A stretch of 64,000 nt of DNA from an uncultured Cellvibrio sp. (GTDB taxonomy: Bacteria; Pseudomonadota; Gammaproteobacteria; Pseudomonadales; Cellvibrionaceae), in NCBI GenBank assembly GCA_937958105.1, contig CALFXJ010000038.1, positions 1 through 64,000 of the forward strand, given 5' to 3'. The position numbers were made by a program, and so were the translations under genes. Below are positions 16,381-25,096 of this stretch, one piece after another. The notes beneath the pieces are model-generated. The model was given only the letters and a program-made list of their open reading frames with translations. It had not been told where the DNA came from and made no database searches. Every line of letters starts with the position of its first letter. Positions within the stretch are counted from its first letter, which is position 1.

Positions 16381-18417
16381 ATGGCGGAAGCTGAGGATGT
16401 ATTAACCGATATTGCCCGTCACGCTACGATTTATGCACATAATTTATGGCAACGGCATCGCCCGCCTGCAAAAGCATCGTGCCTGCTGTTATCTGATATT
16501 GTTCAGCGGCTGGAGTTATTTATTCTCTCGGCCTGTGGAACGCATTTTACAATCCGCGTTGCTCAGCCGCCCGCCCCGCCAACACTGCTTGCCCGCGTAT
16601 TCCGTCAGTCACCGGCTCCCTGGTGTACCCAGGCGCTTCCGGCAACGGATGGTCACCGTATCTGGTTGCCCGCCTGTGCACCCCGGATGGACAAAGATCA
16701 GGCACACCAGTGGTTTCGTGTTCTTACCTTGCAACAAGCCATGCGGGCCCGGCGAAACAGCAGTGCTTATCTGGATCAACTCCCGCATCCCGTTGCGCGC
16801 GATGTATTCCTATTGATCGAAGGTTTCTCCGTCGATGAAGGCATTGCCCGGCAGTTTCCCGGTATGCGTGATGCGCTGATCACTTTGCGTCGCACAGCGC
16901 TGCAACAGCGCCCCCCGCTTTCCGCCTTTTCGACCGCGCGTCAACCGCTTGAGATTTTTTACCGCCGGCTTTTAGAGCAGCCCTGTGGAGCTCGCAATGA
17001 GGTCCTGCCCGTGTGTGCCTCGCCTCAACAATCGCACATAGCTGTTAACAGCCTGCTTCCTGAGCTTATGAAATACGCCCCGGATTATTCGATTGGTGCG
17101 TACGGTGCGGCCCCTCTGGTAAAGGACTTCTGGACGGGGGATTTACGATCACCTCAACAAAATCCAACCGTCAGTACGCTGGAATCTGAAGGAAGAGAAT
17201 TATCGGAAAACCCCAAAGCCGCTCGCCTGCCCCGCCGCCCGGAAGTGCGCGAAGCGAAAGCAGGAGAAGACAAAGAAAACAAAAAAGATGATGCCTGGAT
17301 GGTTCAGGGGGATGAGTCTCATCCTAAAGCGGAAGATCCGATGGGCCTGCAACGCCCGATTGATCGCGAGGAAGATACTGCGGCGGAAGAATTTGCAGAC
17401 CTGTTGTCGGAGCTGACAGAAGCCCGTCTGATTTCAACACCCGGTCAATCCAAAGAAGTATTGTTATCCGATGATGCACCGGACAAACGTTCGCAGGTTA
17501 AACCACCGTCTTCCACTGGTGCCGTGACGGAACTGGTTTATCCAGAATGGGATTATCGCCAGGAAGCGTATCGCCAGTCTGGAACAAAAGTCTGTATCAG
17601 CCCCATGACGAATGGTCCGCAGGAATGGGTTGACGAAATACTTAAGCAGCACGCCGCGTTAATCCGGAGGATACAACAGCAGTTTGACATGCTACGCACC
17701 CGACGGCTTTTATATCGCCAACAATTGGATGGCGAAGAAATCGACCTCGATGCTTACGTGACCAGTTACACCGATTTTCGCGCGGGTGATTCATTTCATC
17801 AGGCGCTTTACCAGACTCACCGGGTTGCAGAAAAAAATATAGCGCTTACCTTACTGGTCGACGTCAGTGGCTCGACCGATGCCTGGATCGCAAATAATCG
17901 GCGCGTTATTGATGTTGAGCGCGAAGCGTTATTGCTGGTTGCTATTGCACTGCAAAGTCTGGGTGAACCCTACAGCATCCTGGCCTTCTCCGGCGAAGGC
18001 CCGCACGCCGTGATGGTGCACGAGGTAAAATACATGAACGAAAACGTCGATAATACCGTTGCACTCCGCATCAGCGGTTTGCAGCCGGAACGATTCACCC
18101 GTGTCGGCGCAGCCTTGCGTCATGCCACCACGGAACTCATGCACACCGTAGCGACGCACCGTTTGCTGATTGTGCTTTCCGATGGCAAACCCAATGACAA
18201 CGATGATTATGAAGGCCGCTATGGTATAGAAGACACTCGTCAGGCCGTTATTGAAGCCAAAGCTCAGGGAATCCAGCCCTTCTGTTTGACCATCGACCGA
18301 CGGGCGGCCAATTATTTACCACGGATCTTCGGAGCACACCACTACGCGCTGCTGCCTGAGCCAGAGCGATTGCCGCAAGTATTGCTGGAATGGATGAAGC
18401 GATTACTGGTAAATTAA
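16381..18417 (+). CDS. norD: NO reductase activation protein with VWA domain
   Basis: The 678-residue protein has a C-terminal von Willebrand factor A domain beginning near residue 488. The MIDAS motif DVSGS is at about residues 493-497 (LLVDVSGSTDAW) and a later LSDGKPND completes the metal site. The N-terminal two thirds is helical, with an acidic and lysine-rich linker around residues 280-330. NorD couples the NorQ ring to the NorB target. Its position after norQ is standard. Confidence 0.94.
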   Translation: MAEAEDVLTDIARHATIYAHNLWQRHRPPAKASCLLLSDIVQRLELFILSACGTHFTIRVAQPPAPPTLLARVFRQSPAPWCTQALPATDGHRIWLPACAPRMDKDQAHQWFRVLTLQQAMRARRNSSAYLDQLPHPVARDVFLLIEGFSVDEGIARQFPGMRDALITLRRTALQQRPPLSAFSTARQPLEIFYRRLLEQPCGARNEVLPVCASPQQSHIAVNSLLPELMKYAPDYSIGAYGAAPLVKDFWTGDLRSPQQNPTVSTLESEGRELSENPKAARLPRRPEVREAKAGEDKENKKDDAWMVQGDESHPKAEDPMGLQRPIDREEDTAAEEFADLLSELTEARLISTPGQSKEVLLSDDAPDKRSQVKPPSSTGAVTELVYPEWDYRQEAYRQSGTKVCISPMTNGPQEWVDEILKQHAALIRRIQQQFDMLRTRRLLYRQQLDGEEIDLDAYVTSYTDFRAGDSFHQALYQTHRVAEKNIALTLLVDVSGSTDAWIANNRRVIDVEREALLLVAIALQSLGEPYSILAFSGEGPHAVMVHEVKYMNENVDNTVALRISGLQPERFTRVGAALRHATTELMHTVATHRLLIVLSDGKPNDNDDYEGRYGIEDTRQAVIEAKAQGIQPFCLTIDRRAANYLPRIFGAHHYALLPEPERLPQVLLEWMKRLLVN

Positions 18418-18458
18418 CCTCGCTGTCATCGTAAATTTTTAAACTGGTGAGGTGCACG

Positions 18459-19601
18459 ATGAAGACAACATCCAACGATTGGGATCCCCGCGCGGAATCC
18501 GTCTTGATGGACCCGCTGGAAAGCTACGATAGCATGCGCGCACAATGTCCCGTGGCTTATAGTGAATACCTGCAATGGTCACTCTTCCGCCACGATGACA
18601 TTGTGCGGGTACTGCAGGATCATCAAACGTTCAGCAGCGCCGTCTCGGCCCACGTTTCCGTTCCCAATTCGATGGACCCGCCGGAACATACACACTATCG
18701 CGGCATTATCGAACCCTATTTTTCGCCCGAAGCGATGATGACATTCGAACCCCTTTGTCGCGAACTCGTCCGCAAACTTGTTGATCGTGCACCCACCGAT
18801 ACACCATTTGATTGCATAGACCAATTGGCAAAGCCTTTTGCATTGGAAGTACAGTGCGAGTTTCTCGGCTGGCCGAAAGAACAACAAGCCCGCCTTCGTT
18901 TGTGGATGGAACAAAATCAGACGGCAGTCCTGGCTGGAAACCGCACGCGGATGGGCGAAGTCGCGCTGGAGTTTTCATTAATGGTTGCGGAAATCCTCGC
19001 ACAAAAACGGATTGAACAGACACCCGATGTGATTGGCTCCTTAACGCGCGATAAGGTATACGGCCGCCTGCTCAAGGATGAGGAAATCACCAGCATCCTG
19101 CGCAACTGGACCGGCGGTGAAGTCGGCACCATCACGGCAGCAGTGGGTATCCTTATCCACTTTCTAGCACAACATCAGGACATACAGACCGAGTTGCGCG
19201 CGCACCCAGAGAAAATTCCCGAAGCCATCGATGAGATATTACGTATTCACGGCCCGCTAATGACTAACCGGCGCATAACAACCTGCCCCGTCACCTTAAA
19301 CGGCCGCAACATCGCTGCTGGCGAACGCCTGACACTGTTCTGGGTTTCTGCTAACCGCGATGAAAGCGTTTTTGAAAATGCACGGACGTTCCAATGGAAT
19401 CGAAACCCCGCAGATAATTTACTTTACGGCGCGGGCATTCACGTTTGTCCGGGCGCGCCCCTTGCCCGCCTGGAGCTGAAACTCATCATCGAAGAAATCA
19501 TGAAGCACACACATCATATTTCACTTGCACAGGCACCTGCTCACGCCGCCTATCCCGCAGGAGGCTTTAACGATCTTTTTATCGTTTTTGAGCGTTGTTA
19601 A
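18459..19601 (+). CDS. Cytochrome P450 in the nor operon
   Basis: The 380-residue soluble bacterial P450 starts at ATG 18459 with GGTGAGG upstream, 41 bases after norD. The K-helix ExLR is EILR (about 258-261). The haem thiolate is the Cys in YGAGIHVCPGAPLARLE (about residue 330), where the usual leading Phe of the haem loop is replaced. The I-helix region reads WTGGEVGTI (about 215-223), without the common acid-Thr pair in its usual form. Fungal P450nor (CYP55) reduces NO directly, so its position suggests an NO-related role, but a normal hydroxylase is possible. A terminator follows, so it is probably the last gene of the nor operon. Confidence 0.9.
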   Translation: MKTTSNDWDPRAESVLMDPLESYDSMRAQCPVAYSEYLQWSLFRHDDIVRVLQDHQTFSSAVSAHVSVPNSMDPPEHTHYRGIIEPYFSPEAMMTFEPLCRELVRKLVDRAPTDTPFDCIDQLAKPFALEVQCEFLGWPKEQQARLRLWMEQNQTAVLAGNRTRMGEVALEFSLMVAEILAQKRIEQTPDVIGSLTRDKVYGRLLKDEEITSILRNWTGGEVGTITAAVGILIHFLAQHQDIQTELRAHPEKIPEAIDEILRIHGPLMTNRRITTCPVTLNGRNIAAGERLTLFWVSANRDESVFENARTFQWNRNPADNLLYGAGIHVCPGAPLARLELKLIIEEIMKHTHHISLAQAPAHAAYPAGGFNDLFIVFERC

Positions 19602-19663
19602 ATGTAGTTGCCGCAATGATTCTTGACGCAAGAGAATCCCTTTTGCGAGGGCATAGATGCTGA

Positions 19664-19689
19664 AAAACCCGCTGTAAGAAGCGGGTTTT
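19664..19689. terminator. Bidirectional terminator after the nor-P450 operon
   Basis: AAAACCCGC and GCGGGTTTT form a perfect 9-bp stem with an 8-base loop and A/T runs on both sides. It separates the P450 gene from the convergent barrel remnant. Confidence 0.85.
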
Positions 19690-19726
19690 AATCACTTACA
19701 AAATTTACACCTGCTGACAGGTGTCG

Positions 19727-20100
19727 TTAATCAAAATGACGGGACACACCCAGGGTAAACATCCGCGCGTCGCGATCATAACTTTCTAATGACAGATGCA
19801 CCTGCCAGGGCAATTCCGGCAGGCGGTACTGCACACCAGCGCCCATTGCAAGCTGCGTTGAGCTCTGCTCGTCCTGCCCGATACGTGAGTCGGTAGATTT
19901 GGTTTCGATAAAAGACATACCCGCTTTCACGTACACATCCACTGCACCACTCCACACTACATAACCCGCCATGATTGAGGGGATTTTGTAGCTGATTGCG
20001 GCATCACTGATGGCTTCGTCCAGTGCCGGATTCACGTTGCCCAGCTCTGCTTCACCGGCATCAGTGTAACGCAGTTCCCAGAACCATTTTGGTGTGATGG
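19727..20100 (-). pseudogene. 3' remnant of an OmpA-like outer-membrane beta-barrel gene
   Basis: From about 20100 down to the stop, the frame encodes ITPKWFWELRYTDAGEAELG, then amphipathic strands and a C-terminal Phe-containing strand (FTLGVSRHFD), typical of small OmpA-type barrels. The first two or three strands and the signal peptide are absent. Upstream, this frame reads nonsense that overlaps the acidic linker of the adjacent gene in another frame. It therefore looks like a barrel gene that lost its 5' half by deletion and was joined out of frame to its neighbour. A programmed or sequencing frameshift is the alternative. Confidence 0.65.
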
Positions 20101-20867
20101 CTGTCGGGCACACTTTCGTTATCGTCGGTAGTGCCGCCATTGTCATTACCCTCATCCTCCTGATCAGGAATAGTATCGTCATCATCATTTGGCGATTCGT
20201 TTGTCAGGTCGTCAACCGTACCTGAGCCGACCACGATAGCGTCCGGCGTACTTGGCGCAGGTGGATCGAGGTCGACATAGAATTTGCCCATGCCAAAACA
20301 ATAGGTTCCACCCTCGGAATAAAACCAGAAGGCTTTGATACCATCGAATTCCGGACCCAGGTAAATTTCTCTGACCTTGTCAATTCCCCAGTCTTCGGCG
20401 GGAAGTTTGGCTCTAAAAGACTCAGTAACGCCATCTTTTGAGGCGATGATGTAGGTGTCTTCAGCTCCAGTTGCTGGAGCACCACCGTATTCGGAGTTGG
20501 TTGTCAGGACGTAATAATTCAGGTCAAAGGCTTCACCGGATTCCCGCGAAAAATATAAGCGCTCCATATTACCGCCCATTGCCTTCCAGTGACCATGAAT
20601 CACGCCTTCTTTTACGCCGTAGTAATCACCAATGGTTACACTGGCGTCCTCCGGTGAAACAACCATCCGAAAATTAGACTCTGTATAAACGGTGACACTA
20701 CTGTATCCGGTGGCATCACCGTCGATGGATGTAATAAGACTTCCATCATTGATAACATCACCATTAGAAAAATCAAAGATAAAGCCGGCATCCGCAAGAG
20801 CCGCAGAACCCGGCAACACCAGACTCATCAAAAAAAGTGATTTATAAAAAGCTCCACGCTTCATCAT
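20061..20867 (-). CDS. Exported protein with acidic C-terminal linker, possibly truncated
   Basis: ATG 20865-20867 has GGAG upstream. The 268-residue product has a signal peptide (hydrophobic to about residue 25, ending AALADAG), then a domain of about 190 residues rich in Tyr, Gly and Ser that I do not recognise. Next comes an Asp/Asn/Glu-rich stretch (for example NDDDDTIPDQEDEGNDNGG) like calcium-binding linkers, which would normally precede another domain. The last residues (HHTKMVLG) are the out-of-frame reading of the barrel remnant, so the natural C-terminus is probably lost. Confidence 0.6.
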   Translation of the reverse strand: MMKRGAFYKSLFLMSLVLPGSAALADAGFIFDFSNGDVINDGSLITSIDGDATGYSSVTVYTESNFRMVVSPEDASVTIGDYYGVKEGVIHGHWKAMGGNMERLYFSRESGEAFDLNYYVLTTNSEYGGAPATGAEDTYIIASKDGVTESFRAKLPAEDWGIDKVREIYLGPEFDGIKAFWFYSEGGTYCFGMGKFYVDLDPPAPSTPDAIVVGSGTVDDLTNESPNDDDDTIPDQEDEGNDNGGTTDDNESVPDSHHTKMVLGTALH

Positions 20868-21133
20868 CAGGACTCCAGGTAACAACATTAATTACTGAAA
20901 GCACAGATCCTCATTGCGAAACTGTGCAAACTTGAAATTGGTGCGTTGGTCGGCCTACATCGCCTTTGTCATTGCTCAAGCCCAGGGTGGAATATTCCAC
21001 CGTTCGGGGCTCTACCAACTTTCACCGCGGAGTATAGTCAGGAGGCGTGTCGCAGATTCTTGCGATTTGTTGCAATTTCTTGCAGCGGAACGTGGTTCGC
21101 AGACAACGAGAAAAACTTTCGTATGAAAGCGAA

Positions 21134-21163
21134 GCGGCAACCTGTCAATGCACTGGTTGCCGC
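21134..21163 (-). terminator. Hairpin after the histidine kinase remnant
   Basis: GCGGCAACC and GGTTGCCGC form a 9-bp stem, followed on the minus strand by TTCGCTTTC, a weak T tract. It is just past the kinase stop codon. The rest of 20889-21133 holds a TGGAATATTCCA palindrome and nothing else recognisable. Confidence 0.5.
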
Positions 21164-21169
21164 ACAGAT

Positions 21170-22400
21170 TTATGCAGAGGCCGGAAACAGACAGGTAAAA
21201 ATTGAACCACCTTCCGGGTTGGGGCGGTATTCAATTCGCCCGCCGTGCAGGGACATCACCGTGTGAACCAGATAAAGTCCCAGTCCCATCCCGGAGCTTC
21301 CGCGCAATGCCAGGGCATTGGGTGCGCGGAAAAATTTTTCGTAAAGGTTATTAATGGCCTCAGGCGGAACGCCCATGCCTTCGTCAATAACATGGATCGC
21401 AATCATGTCGTTGATGCGATCAACGCAGATGTGCACCTTGCCGCCGTCCGGTGAATATTTAATAGCGTTGTCCAGCAGGTTCAGCACAACCAGCCCCACC
21501 CAGTGGCGATCGACATATAAGCGTGCGCCGTCGTCCTTGATGCTCACCTGCAACGTATGTGGCGGCTCTACAGGGCGCAATTCACGTATCTGATCAATTA
21601 ATTTTTCCGGCGTTATCCATTCGCGCTGAAGTAACATGCCTTTATCCAGCAGGCGATCTTCTGCCAGCGCGTTATCGATCAAGGTATTCAAGCGGGCCAG
21701 CCCCAGGTTCGCCCGGGAGAAACGCGGGGCCAGTTCCGGATGCGCATCCTGAGTTCGCAGTTCAATATTGGCCAGAGCTGAGCCGACCACCGCCAGCGGC
21801 GTGCGCAGTTCGTGTGCAACCATGCTGAAGAGATCCCGATGCAGACGGGCCTTCTGTTGTTCACTCAGGAAAGCCTGCTCCTGCGCGCGCAGATGCAACA
21901 ACACCACCAGCGCGATATAGGGGCTTTGGAAGATTGTCATCAATGCCCAGACGTGGGTAGTCCAGAAATTGAGCGGCAACAGGGATAAATTCCGTGCGAT
22001 CTGGAACAGCAAGGTCAGGAATCCTGGAACAAACAACACCAGCATCAGCAACGCTGGAACAAAGCGGTGGCGCAACATCAGCACAATTAACGTGGACATG
22101 ACGATCAGCAGCAGGGCCCCACCAATGGCTGCAACGAACGGCAAGGGATAACCCAGCAGACTGAGCAGTGCCAGCATTCCACATGCGGCCGCCATGCCCC
22201 ACAGCAATGTCGATATCTTTGGAAAGATATCCCCCGGCCGCAGAAATACCATACACATGCATACGCCGACCGCGGCAGTAGCAAAGTTGGTAAATGTCAT
22301 AAATCGGTCTGACCAATCACCGGGCTGTTCATAAAACAGCTGATCGTAGCCCATCACCACAAAATGCATGGAACCATTCAAAAACAGAAACGCAGCGGTG
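21170..22400 (-). pseudogene. Sensor histidine kinase lacking its 5' end
   Basis: The protein has five or six membrane helices (from FTNFATAAVGV to SPYIALVVLLHL), matching the second part of a 7TM sensor of the 7TMR-DISM type. A HisKA domain (MVAHELRTPLAVV) and an intact HATPase domain follow (N-box LLDNAIKYS, G boxes DEGMGVPP and GMGLGLYLV). No start codon with a ribosome binding site exists, and no extracellular sensor domain precedes the helices. Beyond about 22400 the frame merely runs antisense through a response-regulator gene. I infer that a deletion removed the 5' part, so it is probably not functional unless expressed from an internal start. Confidence 0.65.
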
Positions 22401-22877
22401 ATGATTATTATGGTGACTGCCCGGGGACATGTGGAGGATCGCATTGAAGGCATCAGCGCCGGTGCCGACGCTTATCTGGTTAAGCCGATTAACCTGAAAG
22501 AATTGAAAGCAACTGTCGACCATCTGAACCTGCGACTGAGACAGCACCTCGATGAAGCCCCGCCTACCCAGCCCCAGTGGCAACTTAATCAGCTATCGCT
22601 GGAACTGATTTGCCCTAACGCCAACCGTATCAGTCTGACCGTTACTGAGTCGTCATTGCTGAAAGCGCTGCTGGATCAGGCGGGGCAGCCGGTCAGTCGC
22701 GACAAGCTGTGCAGTTATCTCCCGCCCGGCAGCCAGGATGATACGCGTCGGCTGGACAGCATCTTGAGCCGGCTCAGAAGCAAGGCCAAAGACGCTGGGG
22801 TAAATCTGCCCATTCATACCCTGCGCAATAAAGGTTATACCTTTGCCGGTAATCGCCGGGCCAGCGATCATATCTGA
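22390..22877 (+). pseudogene. OmpR-type response regulator lacking its 5' half
   Basis: The frame begins with VMIIMVTARGHVEDRIEG, which is the beta4 strand of a receiver domain, and keeps the conserved Thr and the Lys of LVKP. The N-terminal half with the phospho-accepting Asp is missing. The C-terminal winged-helix DNA-binding domain is complete (LTVTESSLLKALLDQAG... TLRNKGYTFAG). There is no plausible start or ribosome binding site. The gene faces away from the truncated kinase, and both are broken at the same place near 22390-22400. Confidence 0.7.
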
Positions 22878-22879
22878 AC

Positions 22880-23971
22880 TTAACGCTCCGGTAAGTGGGT
22901 GGCCTGAGTCACGACGCTTTCCGGCGGCACGCTGCGGGTCACCCAGACGTTTCCGCCGATAACCGATCCTTTGCCGATAGTGACGCGTCCCAGCACCGTG
23001 GCTCCGGCGTAGATGACCACGTCATCTTCAACGATAGGATGGCGAGGTAAACCTTTTTGCAAACCGCCCTTTTCATCCGCAGGAAATTTTTTTGCGCCCA
23101 GCGTCACCGCCTGATAAATACGCACGCGATTACCGATGACCGCCGTCTCTCCGATGACTACACCGGTGCCGTGATCGATGAAGAAACTTTCACCGATAGA
23201 CGCACCGGGATGGATATCGATACCCGTGGCTGAATGGGCGAGTTCAGCCACAATCCTCGCCAGCAGCGGCACACCCAGTTCATACAGAGCGTGAGCCAGA
23301 CGGTAATAAATAATCGCCGTAATCCCGGGATAACACAGCAGGACTTCATCCACACTGCGGGCTGCCGGATCGCCTTGATAGGCAGCGATGACATCTTTAT
23401 CGAGCGTCCGGCGAATATCGGGTAGCGAAGCCGCAAACCGGCGGACCACGCTGATCGCCGCATCACCCAGCCGTGCATCCACGTGACCTTCTCCACGGGT
23501 GCGGTAGCGTAACTCCAGCAACACCTGTTGCAGCAGCAGATTCAGCGCAGCATCCAGTGTATGGCCTACGTAAAAATCCTCACTCTCGTCGCGCAGATCC
23601 TGCGGCCCGAGACGCATGGGAAACAACGCACCGCAGATATTGCTGATAATGGTCTGCAGGACATCTTTAGAGGGCAACTCGCGCAGGCCCAGCTCACGCT
23701 GACGCTGCTGGGACTTTCGCCAGCTGGTACGAACCTCGCGCAACTCATCAACGATACCATCCAGGTTCCAGCTGGGTGCTGACTGAATGTCTGCATCATC
23801 GCGTTCGGCTTGCGATCTGAATAAAATCTGCCCAATCTTTCGATAATCGACGGGTTTGCAGCCTGACTGTTGAGGTGAATAATCGTCATATCCAGCACCA
23901 TCAGAAAAATCGTTATCTGTTGATAAAACAACACACTCTGCTGCCCGCCTCGCTTTGGGCTCATCCACCAC
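22880..23971 (-). CDS. epsC: Serine O-acetyltransferase, EpsC type
   Basis: This enzyme acetylates L-serine with acetyl-CoA, the first step of cysteine synthesis. The 363-residue protein has a long N-terminal helical region and a C-terminal left-handed beta-helix with hexapeptide repeats. Motifs include DIHPGASIG, FFIDHGTGVVIGETAVIG and GGNVWVTRSVPPESVV. The His-Gly-Thr-Gly context matches the catalytic His of CysE/EpsC. The start is uncertain; GTG 23969-23971 is the first codon of the open frame and has no clear ribosome binding site, so the first 30-40 residues may not be translated. It lies at the edge of the sulfur region and converges on the broken response regulator. Confidence 0.9.
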   Translation of the reverse strand: MVDEPKARRAAECVVLSTDNDFSDGAGYDDYSPQQSGCKPVDYRKIGQILFRSQAERDDADIQSAPSWNLDGIVDELREVRTSWRKSQQRQRELGLRELPSKDVLQTIISNICGALFPMRLGPQDLRDESEDFYVGHTLDAALNLLLQQVLLELRYRTRGEGHVDARLGDAAISVVRRFAASLPDIRRTLDKDVIAAYQGDPAARSVDEVLLCYPGITAIIYYRLAHALYELGVPLLARIVAELAHSATGIDIHPGASIGESFFIDHGTGVVIGETAVIGNRVRIYQAVTLGAKKFPADEKGGLQKGLPRHPIVEDDVVIYAGATVLGRVTIGKGSVIGGNVWVTRSVPPESVVTQATHLPER

Positions 23972-24105
23972 GCATATTCAGTGCATTCGCACTATAGTGC
24001 GGCGCAAAAAAATCAGGAAATAACATATCAATCTAATCTTATTCACCGGGAACAAACCGGTTACTTATAAGCTGAGAATGAACAATTATTTCAGTTGCGG
24101 ATATC

Positions 24106-24121
24106 TGGCACCTATTATGCT
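24106..24121 (+). promoter_or_regulatory. Sigma-54 promoter upstream of the EAL-like gene
   Basis: TGGCACCTATTATGCT has GG and GC separated by exactly ten bases, and the -24 element TGGCAC is perfect. The -12 element ATGCT deviates by one base. It lies 42 bases upstream of the start at 24163. Confidence 0.7.
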
Positions 24122-24162
24122 GACCAGTCAGCAAACAACTGATCGACTTTTGCCAGATACGA

Positions 24163-25005
24163 ATGAGCACTGCGGATATGCCCCTGACAGAATTAATGAA
24201 TTACTTTAACGACCAGCTTCAACTGCAGGCGAGGACCAATGCGTTGCCCGCAACTGGTTTTTATAAAGCGGGAAAAAATTACGGCGCGCGCTTTGGAGGT
24301 CTTACCTTCGGCAGCCGGTTTTCCACCATCAATAAACCGCAAGACGGCACCATTATCGGTCATGCCGCTGAGCTGTCAGTGCGGTCATTAACCGGCCGGG
24401 AGGTGACCAGTGAAGAGGTCTTTCAATCGCTGGACAGCAAAGAACAGATTGTTCACCTGGATCGCCTGACGCGCACCCTGCACTCGCTGAACTACCTGCA
24501 GCATTACGACAACAGCAATACCCTGTTAAGCCTCAATGTACAGCCCCGGCATATCATTGCTGTGCCCACCGAACACGGTAAGACCTTTGAAGGCATCCTG
24601 AGTGATTGCGGCCTGGGGCCGGATCGCGTGCTGGTGCGCACGCAGCTGCGGGATACCGCCACCCTGCCCCATTTCCGCAACGCGCTGGCCAGCTATCGCG
24701 AGCGGGGCTATCGGACCGGGATCGACGTCCTGCAACCCTGTGATCTGGTGCTGGTTGAACAGCTTGGTCATGAGCCGGATTTTATTTTCTTTGATATTCC
24801 CGGCGCGTCCCGGATCGCCACCCCGCGCCGGCAGGGATTACAACTTCACTGGCTGGACCCGCTTCATGTCCATGCCCGCGCCCAGCGCATCATTGTTGGC
24901 AGCGAAGCGGCACTGGCCGGTGTGGATAAAGATCACTTCGATGGATACCTGATACCTTCAAGGGCCGCTTTTCAGTTACATCGAATAAGTGCAGATCAGG
25001 AATAA
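24163..25005 (+). CDS. Degenerate EAL-domain-like protein
   Basis: The 280-residue protein follows an EAL phosphodiesterase fold in outline. A GHAAELSVRS segment (about 66-75) stands where GxEALLR is expected. LDRLTRTLHSLNYL is followed by SLNVQPRHIIAV as in the LxVNxxP strand. YRTGIDVL, then DFIFFD near 210, mirror the later conserved strands. The catalytic Glu and most metal ligands are replaced, so it should not hydrolyse c-di-GMP and may be a binding or scaffold protein. The sigma-54-type promoter upstream and the amidotransferase gene 91 bases downstream place it in the sulfur regulon. The ribosome binding site is poor. Confidence 0.6.
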   Translation: MSTADMPLTELMNYFNDQLQLQARTNALPATGFYKAGKNYGARFGGLTFGSRFSTINKPQDGTIIGHAAELSVRSLTGREVTSEEVFQSLDSKEQIVHLDRLTRTLHSLNYLQHYDNSNTLLSLNVQPRHIIAVPTEHGKTFEGILSDCGLGPDRVLVRTQLRDTATLPHFRNALASYRERGYRTGIDVLQPCDLVLVEQLGHEPDFIFFDIPGASRIATPRRQGLQLHWLDPLHVHARAQRIIVGSEAALAGVDKDHFDGYLIPSRAAFQLHRISADQE

Positions 25006-25096
25006 GGACAGGTTAATTTGTTATTTTGAACCTGCATCGTCCAGGCTTAAGATAAGCGCGACTTTATCGTTTTTTAATCAGTGGATCATCAGTGAC

